DNA of 64,000 nucleotides from Eubacterium sp. (GCA_021769965.1 JAETRU010000006.1:46465-110464); one strand, 5' to 3'; shown: positions 42,543 through 52,943, numbered from the stretch's first letter. The notes: generated by a model not told the origin, from the sequence alone. Made by a program: numbers and translations.

Positions 42543-45500
42543 TATAACTTCGCCAATATCTGCAGTTTCTCCCCTGTCCTACTGGTCTGCACTTTCTCAT
42601 AATTGACCTTAACGCCGTCGTCCAAGTCAATGTCAATGCGGGACAGGGCGATATGAGCCAAGCGGGTATCGTACTCCTGGGTCTCTTTCAGCTGCTTCTG
42701 CAGTTTGTCCTTCCGCTTAGCGGCTCTGGACACTTCACGGGCATCCTTGCTGGTGTCCATGGTCTCCTGCATACGCTGTATCTCCCGCTCGTAGATGTGC
42801 TGGGTCTTATGGAGGTATTCCACCCGCAGGTTGCCCGCGGTATCCGCGTTCCAACGGTGCATATACACCAAAGCCTTGAACCCATGCTTTTTACCGCTAT
42901 CAAAGAGCCAATAAATCGGACGTTTCTGATAGATCTTGATATGTTCTTTGATGAAGTCGGTCAAAAAGTAGTTGCGGATTATCTCTCTCGATGTGGTACC
43001 CTTATTTCCCAAAGCTTTCGCAATGAATGCCAGATTCTCTTCCAACGTCTCCGATCCATAGACTACCTCTAGCCACTGGCATAGCAATCCCACAATATCG
43101 TCTTCAAAATAGGCCTCGTCGGTAATCGGAATACAGTTGTCCTTGTCTGGGATAAAAGTAGTGTACTTGCTACTATCCCATTCACCTCCGGCATAGGCTA
43201 AACCATCCACATCTAAAGAGTAGCGCCCAAACATACAGCCTACGGCATAGGATAATAGACTACGAACATCTCTGCCCACGTCAGCCTTGCGAACGGTGAC
43301 ATCTTTGTCCTCCACCTCCGGCGTCAACTCATCCTGCAGGCCATAGATATCGATGAAGATGCGGTTCAGTTCCTCCTCGTTGGCTTTGAGCTGAACAAAG
43401 CGGGCATTACACACATCATTCCATCGTACAAATGCATCCTCTATGGAAGTATAGACCTCTGTGTCCACATTAAGGTATGTGTCCCTACCATCGAATTTTA
43501 CAACAACCGCTGGCCGTTCCGCTTCATACATATAATCGAGCAACGGATGCCGCTTGAAGTCCCATGAGGTTTCAAAGGAATCCCAATCAGCCTTGGACAA
43601 TAAAATTGTTTTCTGAACAATCTCTTTAACTACATTCCTGTATGCAATAACAACAGGCATTGCTTGAACGTCTTTGATTTTGGTATGGAAAGTCGAATTT
43701 AGCGTTTCTGCCACTTTACCAAATACACAACTATTCAAAAGGCCAATAATATAATCTTGCAAAGACGCGTCTGTGGGAAAAATTGTCAATCCTGCTGTTT
43801 CAAATGTCATTCCTTCCGGTAAAACCCTAAAGCTAGGTTTATAAGATGTAATATCTCCCCAAGTTATCCCTTCCTTATACCATATATAATCTGGTATTAT
43901 TCGACATACGTAGTCTTCTTTGTAATGTGCCCTTGCGGCATCATCCCAATCAATAACATTTGTGATATTTCCATACCATCTTCTAAATCCACCGCCTTTA
44001 GCTAACTGAATCCACTTTCTGTTTTTTCCAATTGTATAGTTATTAACTTCCCAGAATAAACGAAGATACTTGTCATTATCGCCTGTTTTATTTTGGCCAT
44101 CTGAAAATGTATATTCCTTCAACGTCTGATGATTGAATAATTCAAAAAAATTTTCACTCACCCAATACGCCACGGGACTGCCGGGGATCTTGGAGAAGTT
44201 CTCCGTGCTTTGTTCAAAGTAATAACCACAATCATGATTTGCGATTGCCTCTAAGGTCTTTTTCCTCTGAACTTCCATGCCACCACGGAAATCAGTCAAT
44301 CTGAAATAGCATCCCTTCTTATTCTGAACATTGCTGTTCTTAAATACAAATGTACAAACTGGTACCGTGGCTTCTTCAAAGGCAGAGTACTCAAACTGAA
44401 TCAATGTTTCAATGGTCGTATTATGATACAAATAATTCCTCATTTTCTCATAAGACTGAATGAACATCCAGACGTATGGAGTGAAGAAACCAAGATATCC
44501 TTCCGCTTTAGCCATTTTAGAACACTTCACCACAAATGCAGAAAAGAAATCGCTCTTGTAATCTGCATAGTGTTTCTTAATAAACTGACTCAATTTCGGG
44601 TTCATACCGCTGGCGCCCATATACGGCGGATTGGTCACCACCACGTCATATTTCTGACCCATGACCTGCCCAAGCTGAATCAACTGCAACAGTCTCTCCT
44701 GGGTGTCCTCTATGCCCATAGTCTCCAGGCTCATCTGGCCGCTGGCATCGGTGTCCGCTGCAAACCGGCGCAGCAGATCCCAGTGATAGTCCTCCACGTT
44801 GAGAATCGAACCGTATTCCTTAGCATCGGTCAGCGTATCCAGCAATTCGGTTATTTCTCCCACGGCTAGGTTTCTTTCCAGGTCACTTAAACCTTTTCCG
44901 AAGGAAGTCAGCTGGCTACGATTTATACCGTTGCTCTCCTCGATAGCATAGATATGAGGCCGGATACCTCTGCGGAAGATGCGGCGGTCGTACTGACGCC
45001 CTTTCATCATCACGGCAAAATAGGCCAGCTGAGCTGCCCGTTTGTCGATATCGAGTCCATATAGATTGTGCTCTAAAATAGCCTGCGCTGCGTCTCTTTG
45101 GGTATACCCTTGTGATTCATAGATCTGCATCAAAACGTCAAAAGCGTACACCAAAATATGGCCGCTTCCCATGCACGGGTCAATGATCCGTATGTCCTCC
45201 GGTGTCATCTTTTGATAGGTCTCCCGTATCTCCCTAAGCTGCGCCTCTACCTCTGGCTCCTGCTCGGCTTCTTCCAGATAGTACTTCCAGTTCTCTTTCA
45301 GGCTGTCATTGGGATGGCCTTCCACCCACAGACGGCCCAGGCTGTTTTCCACCATATATCGAACGATCCAGTCCGGAGTAAAAAGCTGGGTCGCTGCCGG
45401 TATCCGTTCCTTGGTGATCTTCACGTTCTTCTTTAGGAGCGCAAAAGTCTCATCTTTTGGCTCGATATTATAATACTGATACAGCCAGCCAATGATCTCC

Positions 45501-46198
45501 ACCTGACCCGGAGTCTTTCCTTCCTCGTCTTGAGTGGTAATATCAAAATCCCTTTCCTCGATGTCGTGAACCAGATGATAGACCACTCCATCTTTGTCTG
45601 TAAAAGAGATGTTCAAAAGCAGCTCTGTATAGTCGTTGGTCTTCTCAAACAGCTCCGGCAAAATTTCATAGAGCTTATTACACTGCTTGATGAACAGCAT
45701 CCGAAAGAGCGCATCCAGCTGATTTTCGTCCTTCAATTTCATAACATGATCCTGCTCGGCCTGCGTAAACTCTAAGTCCGTATCGAAAGGATTGGTCACA
45801 AAATCAGGTTCGTCCTTGGCTGCGTTCTCAGAAGACAGCACACGAACGCGGGAAGGCAGATAGTCATTGACTTCCATAAACCGAATGGCAATCAAACGAT
45901 TAAACCAGGTGTATGCGATTTCCTCTACGATAGCTTTAAACGCCGCGGCGTGCTCTCCGTCCTGCTGCCGCGCCTGAATCGCTTTGATCAGGTTGTTTCT
46001 CTGCTCTATATCTTTGCCCGCCACCTGCGCATACTCTCTGGTTCCGATGTCAAAGAACTGCAGGTCCTTTGTTGACTGGGGCAGCGGCTGGGCAATGCCA
46101 GATTCACTTACACCGATCAAACCTGCCTTATATGTAATATCCGCAATCAGCTTATTGCGCGCCCAGACTGCGAAGTTTTTTATTGCTGTTTTGTTCAT
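42542..46198 (-). CDS. pglX: BREX type 1 adenine-specific DNA methyltransferase PglX
   Basis: A 1218-residue N6-adenine methyltransferase of the gamma class. Motif I DPCMGSGHIL (about 340-349) binds S-adenosylmethionine and motif IV NPPY (523-526) is catalytic. The long C-terminal region (about 650-1218) carries target recognition. PglX methylates a non-palindromic host site that marks self DNA for BREX. Length is normal. The ATG at 46198 has GGTGAAG. The gene lies after the AlbA/GHKL gene with a 157-base gap and is directly followed by the membrane protein gene. Confidence 0.94.
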   Translation of the reverse strand: MNKTAIKNFAVWARNKLIADITYKAGLIGVSESGIAQPLPQSTKDLQFFDIGTREYAQVAGKDIEQRNNLIKAIQARQQDGEHAAAFKAIVEEIAYTWFNRLIAIRFMEVNDYLPSRVRVLSSENAAKDEPDFVTNPFDTDLEFTQAEQDHVMKLKDENQLDALFRMLFIKQCNKLYEILPELFEKTNDYTELLLNISFTDKDGVVYHLVHDIEERDFDITTQDEEGKTPGQVEIIGWLYQYYNIEPKDETFALLKKNVKITKERIPAATQLFTPDWIVRYMVENSLGRLWVEGHPNDSLKENWKYYLEEAEQEPEVEAQLREIRETYQKMTPEDIRIIDPCMGSGHILVYAFDVLMQIYESQGYTQRDAAQAILEHNLYGLDIDKRAAQLAYFAVMMKGRQYDRRIFRRGIRPHIYAIEESNGINRSQLTSFGKGLSDLERNLAVGEITELLDTLTDAKEYGSILNVEDYHWDLLRRFAADTDASGQMSLETMGIEDTQERLLQLIQLGQVMGQKYDVVVTNPPYMGASGMNPKLSQFIKKHYADYKSDFFSAFVVKCSKMAKAEGYLGFFTPYVWMFIQSYEKMRNYLYHNTTIETLIQFEYSAFEEATVPVCTFVFKNSNVQNKKGCYFRLTDFRGGMEVQRKKTLEAIANHDCGYYFEQSTENFSKIPGSPVAYWVSENFFELFNHQTLKEYTFSDGQNKTGDNDKYLRLFWEVNNYTIGKNRKWIQLAKGGGFRRWYGNITNVIDWDDAARAHYKEDYVCRIIPDYIWYKEGITWGDITSYKPSFRVLPEGMTFETAGLTIFPTDASLQDYIIGLLNSCVFGKVAETLNSTFHTKIKDVQAMPVVIAYRNVVKEIVQKTILLSKADWDSFETSWDFKRHPLLDYMYEAERPAVVVKFDGRDTYLNVDTEVYTSIEDAFVRWNDVCNARFVQLKANEEELNRIFIDIYGLQDELTPEVEDKDVTVRKADVGRDVRSLLSYAVGCMFGRYSLDVDGLAYAGGEWDSSKYTTFIPDKDNCIPITDEAYFEDDIVGLLCQWLEVVYGSETLEENLAFIAKALGNKGTTSREIIRNYFLTDFIKEHIKIYQKRPIYWLFDSGKKHGFKALVYMHRWNADTAGNLRVEYLHKTQHIYEREIQRMQETMDTSKDAREVSRAAKRKDKLQKQLKETQEYDTRLAHIALSRIDIDLDDGVKVNYEKVQTSRTGEKLQILAKL

Positions 46199-46355
46199 GC
46201 TTCTTCACCTACAACTACGTTTAATCTAATTTCTTCAAATTACAAATTGAATACTTATTTAATTTAAAATGGCTGTTTTTCAACGCTTTATTGTCCACAA
46301 TTGAGTAAAATGCTTAACATCAATTGAATTAATTTTAATTCGATGCTCACGATTT

Positions 46356-47891
46356 TCAAACAAACCTGTATCTTCCAAATCCCATGCCCGTCACTTTCTC
46401 AATAATTCCTGCCTTCTTCATGGCATTCATTACATTTGTGGCTTTTGTTTTCGAGCATTCGAGATACTCCATCACATCGGATTGCTTAAACACATTCTGT
46501 CCAGCGTGACGGTATACAACCTCTATGTTCAAAATGAAAGTCTCCGTAACACCCGCCTTTCTCATCATTGTCCTGTATACTTCTAGATCACTGATCACTT
46601 TTTCCGGTTCACTGACCACTTTTGTGCTGGCACTGATCACTTTTTCCGGTTTACTGACCACATTCTGATCCGTACTGATCACTTTTTCCGGTTCACTGAT
46701 CACTTTTTGATCCGCATTGATCACTTTTCGATAGAAAATGACCCGAAATCCATCGCCAAACTCTTCAATCACAGGTTCTTTTAAGCCATATTCCCGACAA
46801 CTGTTTTGAATTCTTCCCAAACCTGTACCCCAGGCCTCAATAATCTTCATATAGTGAAATGCCTCCGAGATTGCAGCATTCCTACACTTTGATTTTCCAC
46901 TCAGTGCCGCTTCTATATCCAAGCCACCATATAATCCGCCTGGCGAAAGCACTTCCACTCTGTCATCGTAAACGGATACCTGAATACATGAATCATCGAG
47001 ATAAGATCGATGTGTAACGGCATTGATAATGGCTTCACGAACTGCACGCACCGGCAATTCATAGACATCACGACGAACAATTCCATCAATCTGTGCACTC
47101 AAGTTAATGTGACGAAGGACGAACTGGTATGCTTCCTCAATCTGCCCATAAATCGGTCCTCTAAATTCTTTACGGTCAATAAACGTATCCCTACTATTAC
47201 CTTTGAATAGTGCACACTGAATCTTTGCGTGTTTCATTCGATTGACAGTCATCAAATTGAATGCATGCGTCGGCACATAGTCTCTGCCTAGCATACGCAA
47301 AAGGCCCATATCCTCCATCTTTTCAATGGTCATATCATGAATCTCAGCCTTTTCTTCTTCCGTTTCGCAAGCGGATAGTGCCACTTCTTTCATAGATCTG
47401 CAAAGATTCTTTGCCAAATCTTCATCGTATTCCATGCCTATTTCCTGTAAACTGTCATAATAAACATGCTGACCTTCCAACTCCAATTCCTGAAGCGTTC
47501 TTGCATCCGCCACGCGACTAGTGCCGTTAATACGAATATAGGTGGAATTTTCTCTGCCAACAGATTTTAGATAATATGGACGAAAGCGGCCAGGCGCAAC
47601 ATCAATCACAAGTATGGTTCTGTCTTCCAGGGTCTGCACTGTAATATCTGGGTTAATCTGCGGTATACAAGCATCTGAAATCATATTGGAGATATCATCA
47701 GACAACTTAAATGGGTTCTCATTTCCAATACCGCACACAACATTTGTTGCATCTTCGATCCCAACGATGACCTTACCACCGGTACAGTTTGAAAACGCAA
47801 TAATATCCTTCAAAAACCGCTCATGTTTCTGCGGAATTTTTCTCTTAAACTCAATGTTTTTGCCTTCTCCAAAAAGCGATTTTTCAACCAT
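46356..47891 (-). CDS. AlbA_2 (Schlafen-like) / GHKL ATP-binding regulator with heptapeptide repeats
   Basis: A 511-residue protein. An N-terminal AlbA_2/Schlafen-type domain (about 5-130, IEFKRKI...GGKVIVGIEDA) is followed by a HATPase_c_4-like domain (about 270-385, REAIINAVTHRSY, VEVLSPGGLYGG), a linker (about 388-437) made of seven heptads of the type KVISEPE/KVISTDQ/KVVSEPE, and a C-terminal winged helix. COG2865 proteins of this build are putative transcription regulators and recur in defence loci. The ATG at 47891 has GAGGTGG. It sits between brxC and pglX in the same direction, 30 bases after the brxC frame end upstream gap being absent, so it is likely part of the BREX transcript. 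Confidence 0.82.
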   Translation of the reverse strand: MVEKSLFGEGKNIEFKRKIPQKHERFLKDIIAFSNCTGGKVIVGIEDATNVVCGIGNENPFKLSDDISNMISDACIPQINPDITVQTLEDRTILVIDVAPGRFRPYYLKSVGRENSTYIRINGTSRVADARTLQELELEGQHVYYDSLQEIGMEYDEDLAKNLCRSMKEVALSACETEEEKAEIHDMTIEKMEDMGLLRMLGRDYVPTHAFNLMTVNRMKHAKIQCALFKGNSRDTFIDRKEFRGPIYGQIEEAYQFVLRHINLSAQIDGIVRRDVYELPVRAVREAIINAVTHRSYLDDSCIQVSVYDDRVEVLSPGGLYGGLDIEAALSGKSKCRNAAISEAFHYMKIIEAWGTGLGRIQNSCREYGLKEPVIEEFGDGFRVIFYRKVINADQKVISEPEKVISTDQNVVSKPEKVISASTKVVSEPEKVISDLEVYRTMMRKAGVTETFILNIEVVYRHAGQNVFKQSDVMEYLECSKTKATNVMNAMKKAGIIEKVTGMGFGRYRFV

Positions 47892-47920
47892 TCTACCACC
47901 TCAGTTTTACTCACTTACAG

Positions 47921-50900
47921 TTAAAACTCCACCTGCACGATTGTATCCTCTTCCAATTGTGCCAGCAGTTCTTTTTCCAGCTCTGCAATATAGTTCTTTA
48001 CATCCTCTTCACTTCTCAGCTGCCACGTGGCCTGCTTATTAATAGATTTGATACTGACGATCTTCTGTTTCGTCTGTTTGACCACATACGACATGTCTTT
48101 TTTACCATCATGGATGCTGGAAGCACCGGTATCCGATACTAATCCGCCAGCTTTCTTCATCTCGGTCCGCACATGCTCAGCAGATTCTGCTTTCAAACGC
48201 TGTTCGGTGCTCGCAATCTCTTTGAGACAGCGAATCTTCATGGAATCGGCTGCCATACTCAGTTTCTGCAGGGTCGCTACGTTGTTACATTCAGAAGCCT
48301 TCCTCCGCAGATCCTCAAAGTCTGCAATATACCTGTCCTTCAGCTTCTCATGACACTGCTTACCCGCCAATTCATCAAAGACTCTCTTTCTGGCAGCCTG
48401 AATCATCTCCTGCACAGGTGCTTCCATCTGCTCAAAGATGTTGAGATATTCGTCATTAAAGCCTTCTAGCAGAGCAGGCAACTTATAAATATCACTGTAT
48501 GGAACAGATTTCTTCGTGATTACATTGATCTCAGAAACGATTTTCTCTATCTTATCATTGACAATAAAAGCTCTGCTGTCATCATAGATTGCCATCAAAT
48601 CCAGCGTCTTATCCCAGATGCCTTTCTGTTCCCCGATAAAAAATTTTTTCACTGGCTCATAATCTTCTGCAAAATCCAGATAGTCATCTCTGTTTTTATC
48701 TAGTGTAGCAAAGAACTCTGCTGAATCCTTTAACTGCTGCACGTCCATCATCAACTTCTTACCCTGTCCGATTACGGTTTTTCCAGGATACTTCGGCTGA
48801 TTCTGATAGTGAACTGCAAGCCGCTCCAATTCGGTCTGCATGTCTCTGGCACAGCTGAAGAATCTGCTCATTACCACATCGTCATCATCACTGGTAAGGG
48901 AAGCATGGAATAACTCTTTCATAACCTCACGAACTGCTTTCTTCTGTTTCTCACTGGCCCTGACCTTTTTCTCCATCATCAGCCGTTCGCTAAACTCCTT
49001 GCGTGTGACAAAACGCAAGATTTCCTCAACGCTCTTTGATAAAAGGGTTACCGGCTCACTGTTCACATAGCATGCAATTTCTCCATCCTTAAACAGTTTC
49101 GCTACCAGCCACTGTACGTCCGCTTCCACAAAGCCGTACGGCGCTTTCGTGAAACGATCCAGCAACGTCTTCATAGATGTCTTCATGTGTCGAGACGTAT
49201 TGACAGCAATGTAGTCATTCACATCGTGCAGAGCAAGACTATTTGGTGTAGATGCGGTTCCCTCTAAAGTCAGCTGCTGATTATCGTTTTGTAGCAGCTT
49301 TTTGATATCCGCTTCACCCATAGCCGTATCAATATAGGTAAGTTTATGGTATACAGATGCGACCAGCTTTCCCAGAGTATCGTTGATGCGAGAAACGGCT
49401 TCTTTTGCCGCCGACTGCACCTGAGCACCATTGACATAAATCGTCGCCTCCTTCAGCGATTCTCCAAGGAACAGGCGTGCGGCGCTGCTGCGTTCGTTAC
49501 GCTCTTTCTTCTTGGAATCTTTGATCTCTTCATATTTTGTCACGCCGCTTGCCGCATCATAACGCAAAAATTTTTCGATCTGTAGAGACGCACGTATCTC
49601 GTCCAAAAACGTTCTATCATCCGGAAGTACAACCAAAACGCAATGGCTCTGGGCTGATAACATCCGCATAGTCGTTTCATCTCCCAGTTCATCGCTGTTT
49701 GGCGTCAATATCTTCAGAGTTATATCGTAGTTCTGTCCAGACTTATACGGTTTCTCATCAACGATCCGATTGAAGGCAAATGCATATCTGCCGCTAAAAG
49801 CCGGATAGCGGTATTTCTTTTCCTCAAATAAATCATCAAAAATTAATTCGGCTACCTTGCCGGTTACTTCGCCGGGATCGACCTGCTGAGACTCGATGGC
49901 CCGGTTGATTTCCTGTTCTTCATCTGTCAGGAATGCGTAGAGATCTCCGTTTTTCTGCACAAGAGTTTGACGTACCAACCGTTGCAATGCATCTTCCACC
50001 CGCTTCATCAAACTCATTCGATCCTCGTCAATATGAGATACCATCAGGCTGGTCAGGTTTTCCAGATTTGAATTGATCTCTTTCACATATTTGATCATGA
50101 ACAGTGTCTTCAGCACATTCACATCAAAACAGGATTCTTCATGAGTCGGGTTGAGGTAGTCGCTATCTAAAGCGCGCAGAATAACGCCCTTATGGGAATG
50201 ATCAAGGAACTGCTCCAGAGCATCGTAAAACATATGGAAAGGCACGATTGCGCCAGTTTCCTCGTCTTTTAGCCGCATAGCAGACTCTTTAAACAATGCC
50301 AGCATAGAACGCTCACCTTCTGCCAAATGTTTTCCCGACGCCCCATAAATCCGGATGGCAGTCAACACACTACCAAGAAGATTGAACTGATACGGAATAA
50401 ACGGATAATTTGCAGCAAAATTATGCCGATCCGTATATAGTTTCTTTTCCACACCATCATTAAACAAGATCAAATTCTTAATGATGGTTTCTTTGTTGTC
50501 ATAGTAGAGGGCCAATGTCTGATTTGCCGCTTCCGTCTTCTTCAAGATTCTCTCTTTGATGACCTCATCCACGTTTGCAGAAGACAAAGACAGACGGGTA
50601 TCAAAACGGCCCTGAATCTTGGAAAAGTCGTTTCCCTTCGTCTTTGTAATAGAATCAATATCCTGTTGGCTGGTAACGATGACCCATGCCTTGCCACCAC
50701 AGGCGATTCCAAGGTCTTCGGTAACGGTTTGCAAATTCAGCATCAGCTTGGAGTCATCGCCAATGTACTGACCGATCTCGTCAACGAGGAATACCACATG
50801 ATGATTATTCCCTTTACAATCTATATACTTTCTCACTAGATCAGCAAAACGTTCAATGCTGATCGCATATTCGGTCGTCGCACGCTCACACCAATTACGG

Positions 50901-51571
50901 CCCGCCTCTTCACTCATAAAATTCATGTCAGCCAGCACTTCTACAATATCATCCTGAATGAAGTCAAAGTCATTTCTCGCCTCTATCCATTCTGTTCCAA
51001 AGGAATCTTCAAAGCGCTCTTTGAATTCCTCATAACGGCCTTCTTCAGAGAGCTTTCTCTCCAGATCTGCAAGGAACGGAATCGCTCCGCAAAAACCCTG
51101 CATCTCGTTAAAAACCTTCAGGAATACAGATACGATGGCATCTTTGTCCTGTTTTCCACTTTGTTCGCCCTTGGAATCAATATTGAACAGTATTACATCC
51201 GTGCTGACTGAAGCTGCCAGCCGCATATCAGCAAGAACCATAGGGTCTTTAATCTTCTGATCCTCTTCAAAGTATTCTATAGCTGCTTTGCCGTCTACAA
51301 CCTTGTTTTCCAGAAGATAGGATAAGATCTTCAAAAAATGCGACTTACCACTTCCAAAGAAGCCGGAAATCCATACGCCCATCTTATCAGTATAGCCGTT
51401 AATTCCCTGTTTATAGCTTCCAAAAAAATTACGGAAATGCTTCTGCAACTCGCGAGTCACAACATATTCTTCCAACTCCTGCCGAATGTTTTGATCGTCG
51501 TCTTGGCCTACCTTGATAACACCCTTAATATCACGACTAATTTGTTTTGCAAACATCTGTTCAATCTTCAT
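47921..51571 (-). CDS. brxC: BREX ATPase BrxC
   Basis: A 1216-residue P-loop ATPase of the BrxC/PglY family. Walker A is GFFGSGKSHFLKIL (about 70-83) and Walker B VVFLVDEIGQYIGD (near 265). The C-terminal third has long charged helices. BrxC is essential in type 1 BREX and is thought to act with the methyltransferase and PglZ; the precise mechanism is unknown. Length is usual. The ATG at 51571 has AGGAG. It is 10 bases downstream of brxB. Confidence 0.94.
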   Translation of the reverse strand: MKIEQMFAKQISRDIKGVIKVGQDDDQNIRQELEEYVVTRELQKHFRNFFGSYKQGINGYTDKMGVWISGFFGSGKSHFLKILSYLLENKVVDGKAAIEYFEEDQKIKDPMVLADMRLAASVSTDVILFNIDSKGEQSGKQDKDAIVSVFLKVFNEMQGFCGAIPFLADLERKLSEEGRYEEFKERFEDSFGTEWIEARNDFDFIQDDIVEVLADMNFMSEEAGRNWCERATTEYAISIERFADLVRKYIDCKGNNHHVVFLVDEIGQYIGDDSKLMLNLQTVTEDLGIACGGKAWVIVTSQQDIDSITKTKGNDFSKIQGRFDTRLSLSSANVDEVIKERILKKTEAANQTLALYYDNKETIIKNLILFNDGVEKKLYTDRHNFAANYPFIPYQFNLLGSVLTAIRIYGASGKHLAEGERSMLALFKESAMRLKDEETGAIVPFHMFYDALEQFLDHSHKGVILRALDSDYLNPTHEESCFDVNVLKTLFMIKYVKEINSNLENLTSLMVSHIDEDRMSLMKRVEDALQRLVRQTLVQKNGDLYAFLTDEEQEINRAIESQQVDPGEVTGKVAELIFDDLFEEKKYRYPAFSGRYAFAFNRIVDEKPYKSGQNYDITLKILTPNSDELGDETTMRMLSAQSHCVLVVLPDDRTFLDEIRASLQIEKFLRYDAASGVTKYEEIKDSKKKERNERSSAARLFLGESLKEATIYVNGAQVQSAAKEAVSRINDTLGKLVASVYHKLTYIDTAMGEADIKKLLQNDNQQLTLEGTASTPNSLALHDVNDYIAVNTSRHMKTSMKTLLDRFTKAPYGFVEADVQWLVAKLFKDGEIACYVNSEPVTLLSKSVEEILRFVTRKEFSERLMMEKKVRASEKQKKAVREVMKELFHASLTSDDDDVVMSRFFSCARDMQTELERLAVHYQNQPKYPGKTVIGQGKKLMMDVQQLKDSAEFFATLDKNRDDYLDFAEDYEPVKKFFIGEQKGIWDKTLDLMAIYDDSRAFIVNDKIEKIVSEINVITKKSVPYSDIYKLPALLEGFNDEYLNIFEQMEAPVQEMIQAARKRVFDELAGKQCHEKLKDRYIADFEDLRRKASECNNVATLQKLSMAADSMKIRCLKEIASTEQRLKAESAEHVRTEMKKAGGLVSDTGASSIHDGKKDMSYVVKQTKQKIVSIKSINKQATWQLRSEEDVKNYIAELEKELLAQLEEDTIVQVEF

Positions 51572-51581
51572 ATCGCTACTC

Positions 51582-52160
51582 CTAATCTACGAGTTTAAAT
51601 GCCCGATAATAGTTATCATCTTTGATTTCTCCAAAAAGTATTAAATCCTGTCCACTGTATTTGCCCGGGTAAAACATTACCACAGGTACATGATCAATAA
51701 CCTGATGCAGGTTGTTAAGTATTATGTGTGAACGTAATATTGGATAGCATTTTCCAATACCGATGAGAAATACGATTGCTTTTTCCGGCGTATTCTCTTT
51801 GATGTAATTTACAATCAAGCTATCCTTTGCAGTAATCCGCAGCATATTACCCACGGCTTTGGTAATCCGATCAAATCCTTTCTTTTTCTCGAACTCATAG
51901 CACTTTTCCAGATATCCCTTTTGTCTCAAAATATCGATCATGATTTCATAAAGATCATATACGACGATCCTGTATTCATCTGTAGATGCTTCATTTTTCT
52001 TACGAATATATTCGATACGCTCTCTGACATAGAGTTCCTCTTCCGCAGGATAATCAAAAATATAATAGCCTACCTCGTTTCCTAATCCTTTATTTTGACG
52101 GAAGGATGGCTTGCTCATAATCCTCTCGGCTATATCCAGTCTTTCTTCCAAAGAAGCCAA
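51582..52160 (-). CDS. brxB: BREX protein BrxB (DUF1788)
   Basis: A 192-residue protein matching DUF1788/BrxB. The family phrases YYIFDYPAEEELYVRERI (about 32-49) and IFLIGIGKCYPILRSHIILNNL-like text (about 130-152) are present. BrxB is a small core component with no known activity. The start appears to be TTG at 52160: it lies one base after the brxA stop and has GGGGTGA 7 bases upstream, and no ATG fits better. Confidence 0.9.
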   Translation of the reverse strand: MASLEERLDIAERIMSKPSFRQNKGLGNEVGYYIFDYPAEEELYVRERIEYIRKKNEASTDEYRIVVYDLYEIMIDILRQKGYLEKCYEFEKKKGFDRITKAVGNMLRITAKDSLIVNYIKENTPEKAIVFLIGIGKCYPILRSHIILNNLHQVIDHVPVVMFYPGKYSGQDLILFGEIKDDNYYRAFKLVD

Positions 52161-52161
52161 A

Positions 52162-52764
52162 TCATTTCACCCCCGTCAAAGCTTTGATCATCACTTCTTC
52201 GCCGCTTATGCGAAGATACTGTTCCAATGCAATATCCAGGATCGGCGGCGTAATCTTTTTCCTCTTATCTATAACTGCCAGCAAGTTTGCATCCATCATG
52301 AAGTTCAAATAGTTGGATCTGAGATGCTTCTTGGTACTGTCTTTCCAATTGCTGATGACATCGCTCTGCATCTCCTTCTGAGAAAAAAACACATTTACAT
52401 CAGCATCTTCCATAGTTTCGGCTCCAAGAATCACCTTTTCTCGGTACACTTCATAGACAAATTCAAAAAATAGCCGATCTCCACGTAGAATTGTGATCAA
52501 ATTGATCAGTTTCTGGGTTTCTATATTTGCCTTTAAAAACAGCTCTATCAATTCTTCGTCCATGGACTTCACTCTGTTCACAATGTATCCAGCCATTCGC
52601 CGCGCACGATATTCTTTCGCTGCACCAAACAAATTATTCTCAACGCACTTTTTCTTAATATTGTCATAGGTTGTACCCGCCTGCCTAAGGCCTACCACTT
52701 TCTTAAACTCAAGGAACCAGAAAGACTGGGACATTAAGCCGGCACTATAAATTTCATTCGCCAT
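52162..52764 (-). CDS. brxA: BREX protein BrxA (DUF1819)
   Basis: A 200-residue DUF1819/BrxA protein. It begins MANEIYSAGLMSQSFWFLEF, typical of the family, and ends in a winged-helix region. BrxA folds like the phage NusB-type and can bind DNA in known examples. It is the first core gene of the locus. The ATG at 52764 follows a modest GCGAGTG site. A promoter (52887-52915) and a terminator-like hairpin (52829-52860) lie in its leader. Confidence 0.9.
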   Translation of the reverse strand: MANEIYSAGLMSQSFWFLEFKKVVGLRQAGTTYDNIKKKCVENNLFGAAKEYRARRMAGYIVNRVKSMDEELIELFLKANIETQKLINLITILRGDRLFFEFVYEVYREKVILGAETMEDADVNVFFSQKEMQSDVISNWKDSTKKHLRSNYLNFMMDANLLAVIDKRKKITPPILDIALEQYLRISGEEVMIKALTGVK

Positions 52765-52828
52765 GGGTCACTCGCTTCTCCATTTAGTTTGGTATAATTT
52801 TTTGGACATCTCTCGAAAAATCAGAAAA

Positions 52829-52860
52829 CCCCTTGCCGGATCAGTAGATCACAGCAAGGG
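52829..52860 (-). terminator. Terminator-like hairpin between the mcrC end and brxA
   Basis: Stem CCCTTGC / GCAAGGG (52830-52836 with 52854-52860) with an inner GATC/GATC pair, followed on the minus strand by GTTTTCTGATTTTT. It can end the mcrBC transcript. Because it lies downstream of a promoter at 52887-52915 and upstream of brxA it could also attenuate BREX expression. Confidence 0.6.
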
Positions 52861-52886
52861 ACCGTTCATGACACTTATCCAAATAT

Positions 52887-52915
52887 ATAATAGCATAAAA
52901 GGATTGGAAATTCAA
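52887..52915 (-). promoter_or_regulatory. Candidate promoter of the BREX operon
   Basis: On the minus strand TTGAAT, 17-base spacer, TATTAT, predicted start near 52880. The leader to brxA is about 115 bases and contains the hairpin at 52829-52860. Confidence 0.5.
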
Positions 52916-52943
52916 CTAACGCTAGAACTTTTAACTTCCGTTC

